The translations under genes were made by a program, and so were the position numbers. From Nitrososphaerales archaeon (GTDB lineage Archaea; Thermoproteota; Nitrososphaeria; Nitrososphaerales; Gagatemarchaeaceae), in the NCBI GenBank assembly GCA_030039515.1, contig JASHVT010000025.1:1-8494 (forward strand): a stretch of 8,494 nt of DNA, read 5' to 3'. Below, piece by piece: positions 1-6,259 of this stretch. The notes below the pieces were generated by a model. That model was not told the origin of the DNA. It did not search any database and worked only from the letters and a program-made list of their open reading frames with translations. The number at the start of each line of letters is the position of its first letter. Within the stretch, counting starts at the first letter, position 1.

Positions 1-261
1 CGCGACACGGTCATCCAGTTCGCCTGGGACCTCGGGATAAGGTTCTACAGGAACGACGCGACGAAGGAGGAGCTCTACACGTCGGACGAGCTCTTCTTCA
101 GCGGGACGGCCGCGGGGATAGCGAAGATCAGGGAGGTCGACGGGAGGAAGATAGGGTACGACGGGTTCCCTATCACGGACAGGCTCCAGAAGCTCTACAA
201 CGACGCGACCCACGGCAAGGCGAAGAAGTACTCGAAGTGGCTCACGCCGGTCCCGAAGTAG
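1..261 (+). CDS. ilvE: Branched-chain amino acid aminotransferase, C-terminal part (5' end outside window)
   Basis: The frame is open from the first base and ends at a TAG, giving the last 86 residues of a class IV PLP aminotransferase. Visible residues 26-40 (Leu-Tyr-Thr-Ser-Asp-Glu, then Phe-Phe-Ser-Gly-Thr-Ala-Ala) and the following Ile-Arg-Glu-Val-Asp-Gly-Arg-Lys-Ile-Gly stretch match the conserved C-terminal block of BCAT enzymes, in which the Gly-Thr-Ala-Ala loop lies close to the cofactor. The family reversibly transfers an amino group between glutamate and the 2-oxoacids of leucine, isoleucine and valine in the cytosol. The usual Glu after Gly-Thr-Ala-Ala is Gly here (residue 39), a minor departure. 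The PLP lysine lies in the missing N-terminal part. The stop directly abuts the stop of the convergent DUF35 gene. A D-amino-acid transaminase or aminodeoxychorismate lyase is less likely given the Glu-Val-Asp-Gly-Arg-Lys-Ile-Gly segment. Confidence 0.88.
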   Translation, partial: RDTVIQFAWDLGIRFYRNDATKEELYTSDELFFSGTAAGIAKIREVDGRKIGYDGFPITDRLQKLYNDATHGKAKKYSKWLTPVPK

Positions 262-720
262 CTACCCGGTCACGAACCGCTCGATGTCGAGGAGGCTCCC
301 CTTCCGGGCCTTGCCGGGCCTGAACCTCGCCTCGACGGCCGAGCCTATCTCCAGCCCCTTGCCCGCCGCGTAGTGGACCAGCCCGCCGGTCGCCCCCTTG
401 AACGTAAGGAAGGCGAAGGTCGTCGGCTTCGCCAGCCTCCTTCCTTCGAAGTCGAAGTGGCTCTCCGCCAGCGCTGCGACGGTGGCGCGCGGCCCCACCT
501 CCACGTACCTCTTCGCCTCCGCGAAGCAGTCCGTGCAGTACATCTTCGGCGGGACGTACCTCTTCCCGCACTCTCCGCAGACGGACGCGAGGATCCTCCC
601 CTCCTTGAGGCCCCTGAGGAACCTCTCTCCCGCGACGCCTGCGGTGTATTCGTAGTGGAACGGGATCTGGTCGGTCCAGGACCTGAGGGCGCCGACGCTC
701 GTCATCCTGTCGAGGGACAT
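262..720 (-). CDS. DUF35 Zn-ribbon/OB-fold protein (complete four-Cys zinc ribbon)
   Basis: A 152-residue protein with the DUF35 layout: an N-terminal helix containing Gly-Glu-Arg-Phe-Leu-Arg-Gly-Leu (residues 31-38), a rubredoxin-like zinc ribbon with Cys48, Cys51, Cys62 and Cys65 around a Val-Pro-Pro-Lys-Met-Tyr segment, then an OB fold. Members of this family pair with thiolase-fold enzymes; in archaea one bridges acetoacetyl-CoA thiolase and HMG-CoA synthase and helps channel the CoA intermediate. It is the last gene of the acetoacetyl-CoA synthetase unit: its ATG (720-718) directly abuts the TAG of the upstream DUF35 gene, and GAGGAGGAAG just upstream is a good ribosome site that fixes this start. 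It is clearly a diverged paralogue of that neighbour, not a recent copy. Its specific enzyme partner cannot be named. Confidence 0.9.
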   Translation of the reverse strand: MSLDRMTSVGALRSWTDQIPFHYEYTAGVAGERFLRGLKEGRILASVCGECGKRYVPPKMYCTDCFAEAKRYVEVGPRATVAALAESHFDFEGRRLAKPTTFAFLTFKGATGGLVHYAAGKGLEIGSAVEARFRPGKARKGSLLDIERFVTG

Positions 721-1233
721 CTACTTCCTCCTCGGCCTGAAGTACGCGATGTCTGTTATCGCGCCCTTCCTCTCGCTCTCAGGGAGCCAGACCGCCTCGA
801 CCTTCATCCCCACCTCGACCTTTTCGGGCTCCACCTCGCCTATCAGGTGGAGGATCCCCATCTCCGGGGAGGCTCCGTCTATCTCTATGACCGACACCAC
901 TATCGGCTTCTTCCTCCTGCTCGCGTCGTTGTTGACGTAGCTTATGGAGAAGGTGTTGACCTTGCCCGTGTCCTTCACCCTCACCCATTCGTCTGTGGGC
1001 CGGAAGTCCTCCTCGCAGTACATCCTTGGAGGTATCATGACGCGGCCGCACCCGTTGCACTTCCTCGCCCAGAGCTCGCCGGCCTTCAGGCCGTCGAGGA
1101 ACCTGCTTATCGCCACGCCGGACGTCCAAGAGTACCGCATGGTCGTCCTGTAGCCCGTCGAGATGAACTTCCCAGCCTCCAAGGCCTCGAGGTCCACCTC
1201 GGTGCCCGGATAGTCCCTGATCTTTGAGCTCAT
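721..1233 (-). CDS. DUF35 Zn-ribbon/OB-fold protein with one zinc ligand replaced (Cys to Asp)
   Basis: A 170-residue DUF35 protein if started at the ATG at 1233-1231. That start overlaps the synthetase stop as ATGA and has GGAGGAG about ten bases upstream; an in-frame ATG at 1278 would add 15 residues inside the synthetase gene and is less likely. The helix (Ser-Arg-Phe-Leu-Asp-Gly-Leu), the zinc ribbon and the OB fold are all present. The ribbon reads Cys59-x2-Cys62, then Ile-Pro-Pro-Arg-Met-Tyr-Cys73-Glu-Glu-Asp76: the fourth ligand, Cys in the downstream paralogue, is Asp. Asp can bind zinc, so the ribbon may be intact but altered. The family acts as a partner of thiolase-superfamily enzymes. 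Position between an acetoacetate-activating ligase and a second DUF35 gene suggests a role in acetoacetyl-CoA handling, which is inference. Confidence 0.88.
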   Translation of the reverse strand: MSSKIRDYPGTEVDLEALEAGKFISTGYRTTMRYSWTSGVAISRFLDGLKAGELWARKCNGCGRVMIPPRMYCEEDFRPTDEWVRVKDTGKVNTFSISYVNNDASRRKKPIVVSVIEIDGASPEMGILHLIGEVEPEKVEVGMKVEAVWLPESERKGAITDIAYFRPRRK

Positions 1234-3209
1234 CCTCGCTTCACTCCTCCGCGCGATGCGGATTTCAAACTTTCCCATCCCCCCTTGGAGAGGGCTATGA
1301 AGAAGTCTACGGATGACGGGTCAGCGAGCGACCCCCTGTTCAGAACCTTCTCAGGGTCGGCCCCCATCAGGATCCTCTTCACGGGCACCTCCATCTTCTT
1401 CCCGTTGATGGTCTTCGGGATGGCGGGAACTTGGAGGACCGCGTCAGGGACGTGCCTCGGCGACAGGTCGGACCTCAGCCTCGACCCGATCTTCGCTTCC
1501 AGCTCGGCGTCGAGCGACCTGGATGGCGCCAGGACGACGAAGAGCGCGAGCCTGCTCTCTTCGCCCGGCGCTCCGAGGTCCACAGCGAGCGAGTCTTGGA
1601 CCTCAGGGATCCCCTCGACGGTCCTGTATATCTCGCTGGTCCCCATCCTGACGCCGTGCCTCTTCAGGGTAGCGTCAGACCTTCCGTGGATGACGCAAGT
1701 CCCTCTCTGCGTTATCTCCAACCAGTCCCCGTGCCTCCAGACCCCCGGATACGTCGAGAAGTAGCTCTCGGCGTACCTGCTCCCGTCCTCGTCTCCCCAG
1801 ATGAAGACTGGCATGCTAGGCATCGGCTCGGTGATGACCAGCTCCCCCGTCTCGCCAACGAGGCTCCTCCCGTCCGGGTCGAACGCCTCTACCTTCGCCC
1901 CCAGGCACCTGCACTGGATCTCCCCGGCGCGGACGGGGAGGGTCGGACACCCCCCGACGAAGGCGGTGCACACGTCGGTCCCGCCGCTGATCGATGCGAG
2001 CCAGACGTCGGCCTTGGCCTTCTCGTACACCCATTCGAAGCAGTCTGCGGAGAGAGGCGAGCCTGTGGACCCGATCCCCCTCAGCCCCGGAAGCCTGTGG
2101 GTCGAGGAGGGTTCCGCGCCCGCCTTCAGGCACGACGACAGGAACGCAGCGCTCGTGCCCAGAAAAGTGACGTCTGCCTTCTCCGCGATGTCCCAAAGCG
2201 CGTCGAGGTCGGGGTAGCCCGGGCTCCCGCTATAGAGGACGAGCGTCGACCCGAGCATGAGCCCCCCCATGAGGTAGTTCCACATCATCCACCCGGTGGT
2301 CGTGAACCAGAAGAAGCGGTCCTTCGGCCTGATGTCGTTGTGCAGGGCCAGCTCCTTGAGCAGCTCGACGACTATCCCCCCATGGCTGTGGACTATGGGC
2401 TTTGGCAGCCCCGTGGTCCCGGAGGAGTAGAGCACCCAGAGTGGCTGGTCGAAGGGGAGCGGCTGGAACTCGAGGCGGGCCTTCCCGGCGGTCACGTCGT
2501 CCCAGGAGGTGGAGCCGTAGCCGCCGGCCGCGCCCTCCCCTGTGCGGACCTCGACCACGTGCTCGACGCTGGGGAGGGACGAGGCCATCTTCTTCACCTC
2601 CTCTGTCCTGTCGAACCGCCTGCCATGGTAGGAGTAGCCGTCGGCCGCTATGAGCACCTTAGGCGAGATCTGCCCGAACCTGTCGACCACGGCCGGCGCG
2701 CCGAAGTCGGGGGAGCAGCTGGACCAGATCGCGCCGATGCTTGCTGAGGCGAGCAGCCCCACGACCGCCTCGGGGCCGTTGTGGATGTAAGCGGCGACCC
2801 TGTCCCCCTGGGCTACGCCCATCTTCCTGAGGGCAGAGGCGAGGGCCGCCGTCTTCTTCTCCAGCGCGTCCCATGTGACGTCGTGGTGCCGCCCGCCTTC
2901 CGCCCTTGCGTCCAGCGCGACGCCCTCCTGCTTCCCCTTGAGCACCCGCTCGGCGAAGTTGACGTCCGAGCCGTCGAACCACTTCGCGCCAGGCATCTTC
3001 CTCTCCTCGAGGACTATGTAGTCCGCGTCCGCGACGTCGAAGTACTTCCAGACAGTCGCCCAGAACGCCTCCAGGTCGTCGACGGACCACTTCCACAGGT
3101 CCTCGTACCCGTCGAAGGTGATGCCCCTCTTCCCGAGCCAAGCCAGGTAGGAGGCCATGTTGGTCCTCCTTGCCGCCTTCGGGTCCGGTTGCCAGAGTAT
3201 CTTCCCCAT
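1230..3209 (-). CDS. Acetoacetyl-CoA synthetase (acetoacetate-CoA ligase)
   Basis: A 659-residue ANL-superfamily adenylating enzyme that forms acetoacetyl-CoA from acetoacetate, ATP and CoA. The ATG at 3209-3207 gives the usual family length and the typical N-terminus (Lys-Ile-Leu-Trp-Gln-Pro); the open frame runs up to 3386, but the extra 59 residues look non-coding and contain the promoter. Seen in order: an ACS-type N-terminal region (Ala-Lys-Trp-Phe near 75), the P-loop Tyr-Ser-Ser-Gly-Thr-Thr-Gly-Leu-Pro-Lys at 261-270, Thr-Gly-Trp-Met-Met-Trp-Asn near 304-310, Ser-Gly-Gly-Thr-Asp at 408-412, the hinge Gly-Arg-Ser-Asp-Ala-Thr-Leu-Lys from 509, and the catalytic lysine in Ile-Asn-Gly-Lys (about 604). 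These motifs fit acetoacetate-CoA ligase better than acetyl-CoA synthetase. A TATA-like box 34 bases upstream suggests a very short leader. It heads the unit that continues into the two DUF35 genes. Acetoacetate as substrate is inferred from family resemblance. Confidence 0.9.
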   Translation of the reverse strand: MGKILWQPDPKAARRTNMASYLAWLGKRGITFDGYEDLWKWSVDDLEAFWATVWKYFDVADADYIVLEERKMPGAKWFDGSDVNFAERVLKGKQEGVALDARAEGGRHHDVTWDALEKKTAALASALRKMGVAQGDRVAAYIHNGPEAVVGLLASASIGAIWSSCSPDFGAPAVVDRFGQISPKVLIAADGYSYHGRRFDRTEEVKKMASSLPSVEHVVEVRTGEGAAGGYGSTSWDDVTAGKARLEFQPLPFDQPLWVLYSSGTTGLPKPIVHSHGGIVVELLKELALHNDIRPKDRFFWFTTTGWMMWNYLMGGLMLGSTLVLYSGSPGYPDLDALWDIAEKADVTFLGTSAAFLSSCLKAGAEPSSTHRLPGLRGIGSTGSPLSADCFEWVYEKAKADVWLASISGGTDVCTAFVGGCPTLPVRAGEIQCRCLGAKVEAFDPDGRSLVGETGELVITEPMPSMPVFIWGDEDGSRYAESYFSTYPGVWRHGDWLEITQRGTCVIHGRSDATLKRHGVRMGTSEIYRTVEGIPEVQDSLAVDLGAPGEESRLALFVVLAPSRSLDAELEAKIGSRLRSDLSPRHVPDAVLQVPAIPKTINGKKMEVPVKRILMGADPEKVLNRGSLADPSSVDFFIALSKGGWESLKSASRGGVKRG

Positions 3210-3240
3210 GAGCGGAAGGCGCGTGCTGCCCGCCGGCCGG

Positions 3241-3246
3241 TATAAA
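3241..3246 (-). promoter_or_regulatory. TATA-like box for the acetoacetyl-CoA synthetase unit
   Basis: On the minus strand this reads TTTATA within CGCGTTTATACC. It is one of the few AT-rich stretches in a very GC-rich intergenic region. Its centre is about 34 bases before the A of the ATG at 3209. With the usual archaeal spacing of about 26 bases, transcription would start about 8 bases before the start codon, giving a near-leaderless mRNA, consistent with the lack of a clear ribosome site there. No clear purine-rich BRE is visible upstream. Confidence 0.6.
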
Positions 3247-3389
3247 CGCGCCGCAGGGCTGCCGAGGCAAGCCCGTGCGGGGTTCGGGGCGCTTCCCGTC
3301 CCAATCGACGAAAACGGTCGGCCGAGCACGACGGCGCCGCGTAATTCTGCTCTCAGGCGCCGAATAGCCGCGTCAGTCGCCGACAAACG

Positions 3390-3397
3390 CTTTTCTA
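3390..3397 (+). promoter_or_regulatory. TATA-like box for the synthase-leuC-leuD unit
   Basis: CTTTTCTA, preceded by ACAAACG that could serve as a BRE, is centred about 28 bases upstream of the TTG start at 3422. That spacing predicts a transcript starting at or next to the start codon. The match to TTTATA is imperfect, so this is weaker than the divergent box at 3241-3246. Confidence 0.45.
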
Positions 3398-3421
3398 CGC
3401 TCCTCCGGCCCTGCCCCCGGG

Positions 3422-4813
3422 TTGCGGGTCCTAGACTCCACCCTGCGCGAGGGCGAGCTGTTCAGGGCCCTCCCCAACAGGGTCAGGCTGATGGTAGCGT
3501 CGAAGCTCGCTGACTCGGGGGTGACGCGGGTCGAGCTTACCGTCGACTACCCGCCTAGGACGTCGTTCGAAGACAACGCGCAGGTCGTCCGCGCGCTCCA
3601 CGACCGGGGCGTCGAGGTCGTCCTGCACGGCCGGGCGGTCGAACAGGACCTAGCCTCGATGGCTAGGTACGACGCAGAGGGCTGCGCCCTCTACATAGCG
3701 GTAAGCAGGCTTCACAGGCAGTACAAGCTTCACGGGATATCGGAGGACGAGGCCGCCGGGCGGCTCGTCGACGGGGTGACGAGGGCGAGGGAGCTCGGCT
3801 TCGGTTACATCCGAGCGACTCTCGAAGACGCCTCGAGGGTCTTCCTCGAGGAAGTAGACCAGGGCGCCGTGCTCTTCCAGAGGCTTGCTGAGGGGCTCAG
3901 GGCCGCCGGTGCGACCATGTTGAGCCTCCCAGACACCTCGGGCCTGATGACGCCGGGCAGCGCCAGAGCCTTCTTCCGCAGCGCGAAGTCCCTCAGCGCG
4001 CTCCCCTTGTCGGCCCACTTCCACAACGACTACGGGTTCGCGTCGGCCAACACGACCGAGGCCGTCCTCGAAGGAGCAGAGGAGGCGCACGTCACGATCA
4101 TGGGCGTGGGGGACCGCAATGGGATAGCTGACATGTACGAGGTGGTCGCCGCCCTCGAGGACATACATGGGATCCGGACGGGCATCGACCGCAGGTCGCT
4201 CAGGCCGCTCTACTCCTGGTTCGCGAAGGCCGCAGGCGTGGAGCTCCCATGGAGGCACCCCCTGTCGGAGCACGCCCGGACGGTCAGGGCAGGGGTGCAC
4301 CAGTCGATGACTGTCCGCAGGAGCGACGGATACATCCCCGCGAAGAAGCTGACCAACGACTTCGGGGAGCCCCTCTACGCCGTGAGCCCCTACGTCAGCC
4401 ACGCCCTGGTCCAGACGATACTCAACCCTCACGGCGAACTCGACTCCGAGAGCTCGAGGAGGGTCGCCGAGGCGCTCGCGAGGAGGTTCACGGGCAGCGC
4501 GCCGACTGTCAGGGGGGTGAGGGAGGTCATCATGGAGGAGACTGGGGTGGACGTCCCGGAGAGCGAGCTCGGGCGCTACTTCGCGGCAGAGCGGCTCTAC
4601 ATCCTGCTCAAGCTGAAACCGCAGTATCCGGCCCAGGAGCTCCTGACGGAGATATCCGCGCTGGGCGAGGTAGACGCGGTCGACGAGGTCTACGGCGACG
4701 CGGACATGGTCGTGAGAGCCCGGGCGGCCCCGGGGAGAGGCAACGTCGTGGAGGCGATCAAGCGGAGGTACGGGGACGCCATCGAAGAAATGAGGGTCCT
4801 TGTGACGGACTAG
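3422..4813 (+). CDS. Homocitrate synthase-type DRE-TIM acyltransferase with C-terminal RAM domain
   Basis: A 463-residue enzyme of the family that condenses acetyl-CoA with a 2-oxoacid. It starts at TTG, the only usual start codon between the upstream in-frame TAG (3365) and the first conserved motif. Seen: Asp-Ser-Thr-Leu-Arg-Glu-Gly-Glu at 5-12, His69, Arg131-x-Thr133-x-Glu135-Asp136, Asp171-Thr172, the metal-binding His199-Phe-His201-Asn-Asp, Gly-Val-Gly-Asp-Arg-Asn-Gly-Ile at 228-235, and Ala-Gly-Val-His293. These align best with fungal/archaeal homocitrate synthase. Residues about 388-462 (Leu-Tyr-Ile-Leu-Leu-Lys-Leu-Lys-Pro ... Val-Tyr-Gly-Asp-Ala-Asp) resemble the Lrp/AsnC ligand-binding RAM domain, known as the tail of archaeal homocitrate synthases and probably an amino-acid feedback site. 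Departures: Leu13 where homocitrate synthases have Gln, and GDRNG for GERNG. It is followed by LeuC after nine bases. 2-Isopropylmalate or citramalate synthase are alternatives. Confidence 0.8.
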   Translation: MRVLDSTLREGELFRALPNRVRLMVASKLADSGVTRVELTVDYPPRTSFEDNAQVVRALHDRGVEVVLHGRAVEQDLASMARYDAEGCALYIAVSRLHRQYKLHGISEDEAAGRLVDGVTRARELGFGYIRATLEDASRVFLEEVDQGAVLFQRLAEGLRAAGATMLSLPDTSGLMTPGSARAFFRSAKSLSALPLSAHFHNDYGFASANTTEAVLEGAEEAHVTIMGVGDRNGIADMYEVVAALEDIHGIRTGIDRRSLRPLYSWFAKAAGVELPWRHPLSEHARTVRAGVHQSMTVRRSDGYIPAKKLTNDFGEPLYAVSPYVSHALVQTILNPHGELDSESSRRVAEALARRFTGSAPTVRGVREVIMEETGVDVPESELGRYFAAERLYILLKLKPQYPAQELLTEISALGEVDAVDEVYGDADMVVRARAAPGRGNVVEAIKRRYGDAIEEMRVLVTD

Positions 4814-4822
4814 GTGGCTGGC

Positions 4823-6259
4823 ATGGGCGAATCTGTCTTCACCAAGATATGGAACAGGCACCTCTTGGCCGAGAGGCCGGACGGGCAGTCCCTCATCTAC
4901 ATAGACAGGCACATCACGCACGAGGTGACCTCCCCGCTGGCCTTCGAGTCGCTTCGCGCAGCCGGGAGGCGAGTGCGTCGGGCGGACCTCACGTTCGCGA
5001 CCATGGACCACAACGTCCCCACGGGAGACAGGTCGGCCCCTGTCGCTGACCCGATGTCAGCGAAGCAGATGGACACGCTCTCCGCGAACGCAAGACAGTT
5101 CGGGATCCTCTGCTTCGACTACGCCAGCGAGCTCCAGGGGATATCCCACGTCATCGGGCCGGAGCTGGGGCTCACGCTGCCCGGGATAACGGTCGCCTGC
5201 GGCGACAGCCACACCTCCACTCACGGGGCGTTGGGAGCGCTCGCGCTCGGGATAGGGACCAGCGAGGGGGAGCACGTCTTCGCGACGCAGACCCTGTGGA
5301 TCAGGCGGCCGAAGGAGATGAGGATCGCGCTGGACGGCGCGCTGCCGAACGGGGCCTCGGCCAAGGACGCTGTCATGCGGGTGATCCGCTCGATCGGGAC
5401 AGGCGGAGCCATCGGCCACGCCGTCGAGTTCGGCGGGAGCACGGTCGAGGCGATGACGGTGGAGGAGAGGATGACGATAGCGAACATGATCATCGAGGGA
5501 GGGGCCCGGACGGCGATAGTCGAGCCGGACGAGAAGGTCTTCGAGTCGCTCAAGGGCACGGAGTTCGGCCCTGCCGGGGAGGACTGGGACGACGCGATGG
5601 ACTACTGGAGGACGCTGAAGTCTGACGACGGCGCCGCCTATGACGCGTCTCTCTCGTTCGATGTCGGCGGCCTTGAGCCCCAGGTCTCATGGGGGACGAA
5701 CCCGGCGATGACGGTCGGAGTCTCCGAGTCGGTTCCGCGGCCAGGGGAGGTCGGCCAAGGGGAGAGGGACTCGACGGAGAGGGCTCTCAAGTACATGGGG
5801 CTGGATGGCGGGGAGGCTGTCACGAGCATCCCGATCCAGAGGGTGTTCATCGGGTCTTGCACGAACGCCAGGCTCTCCGACCTCGTGGACGCGGCCCGGG
5901 TCGCCAAGGGGAGGAGCGTGGCGAAGGGGGTCAGGGCGATGGTGGTGCCGGGTTCCCAGATGGTGAAGCGCGAGGCCGAGCGCCTCGGGCTCGACAGGAT
6001 ATTCTTGGAAGCCGGGTTCGAGTGGCGGAACTCAGGGTGCAGCCTCTGCATCGGCATGAACGAGGACAAGCTCGACTATGGGGAGCGGTGCGCGGCGACC
6101 TCCAACAGGAACTTCGAGAACAGGATGGGCCCGGGGGGGAGGACGCACCTCATGAGCCCGCTGACCGCGGCCGCCTCAGCGGTCGCGGGGACCATCGCCG
6201 ACCCGAGGCAGGTCGGGATCTTGGATGTCGAGCAACTGGGGATGGTTCGCCGTGCCTAG
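4823..6259 (+). CDS. leuC: 3-isopropylmalate dehydratase, large subunit (bacterial-type LeuC)
   Basis: A 478-residue aconitase-superfamily protein, collinear with bacterial LeuC. The ATG at 4823 follows AGGTGG (4812-4817) by five bases; a GTG at 4814, right after the previous stop, would add only three residues. Seen in 478-residue numbering: Asp-Arg-His near 28-30, Phe-Ala-Thr-Met-Asp-His-Asn near 58-64, Cys-Gly-Asp-Ser-His-Thr near 126-131, Thr-Trp/Ser-Trp-Gly-Thr-Asn-Pro near 289-294, and the 4Fe-4S ligands Cys346, Cys406 and Cys409. The last part (Glu-Arg-Cys-Ala-Ala-Thr-Ser-Asn-Arg-Asn-Phe-Glu) is also typical. With LeuD it isomerises 2-isopropylmalate to 3-isopropylmalate through a dehydrated intermediate. 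Sequence type favours isopropylmalate, but a homocitrate synthase-like gene lies immediately upstream, so homoaconitase or mixed activity is possible. It overlaps leuD by eight bases. Confidence 0.93.
   Translation: MGESVFTKIWNRHLLAERPDGQSLIYIDRHITHEVTSPLAFESLRAAGRRVRRADLTFATMDHNVPTGDRSAPVADPMSAKQMDTLSANARQFGILCFDYASELQGISHVIGPELGLTLPGITVACGDSHTSTHGALGALALGIGTSEGEHVFATQTLWIRRPKEMRIALDGALPNGASAKDAVMRVIRSIGTGGAIGHAVEFGGSTVEAMTVEERMTIANMIIEGGARTAIVEPDEKVFESLKGTEFGPAGEDWDDAMDYWRTLKSDDGAAYDASLSFDVGGLEPQVSWGTNPAMTVGVSESVPRPGEVGQGERDSTERALKYMGLDGGEAVTSIPIQRVFIGSCTNARLSDLVDAARVAKGRSVAKGVRAMVVPGSQMVKREAERLGLDRIFLEAGFEWRNSGCSLCIGMNEDKLDYGERCAATSNRNFENRMGPGGRTHLMSPLTAAASAVAGTIADPRQVGILDVEQLGMVRRA

Noticed and set aside
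1234..1278. Upstream ATG (1278) for the first DUF35 gene
   Set aside because: It would lie 46 bases inside the synthetase gene; the ATGA overlap start at 1233 has a good ribosome site and gives a typical N-terminus.
1431..2747. 438-codon open frame on the plus strand opposite the synthetase gene
   Set aside because: It is rich in Arg, Pro and Asp, resembles no family, and is an expected antisense shadow of a GC-rich gene with strong codon bias.
3210..3386. 59-residue N-terminal extension of the acetoacetyl-CoA synthetase frame
   Set aside because: The extension is Arg/Ala/Pro-rich and unlike the family, covers the likely TATA box, and the ATG at 3209 gives the normal family length and N-terminus.
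3650..5011. 453-codon open frame on the minus strand opposite the synthase and leuC genes
   Set aside because: It spans two well-supported genes on the other strand and has low-complexity Arg/Pro/Val/His composition; antisense shadow.
4249..5049. 266-codon plus-strand frame overlapping the synthase and leuC in another phase
   Set aside because: Composition is Arg/Gly-rich with no recognisable motif; both overlapped genes have clear conserved motifs.
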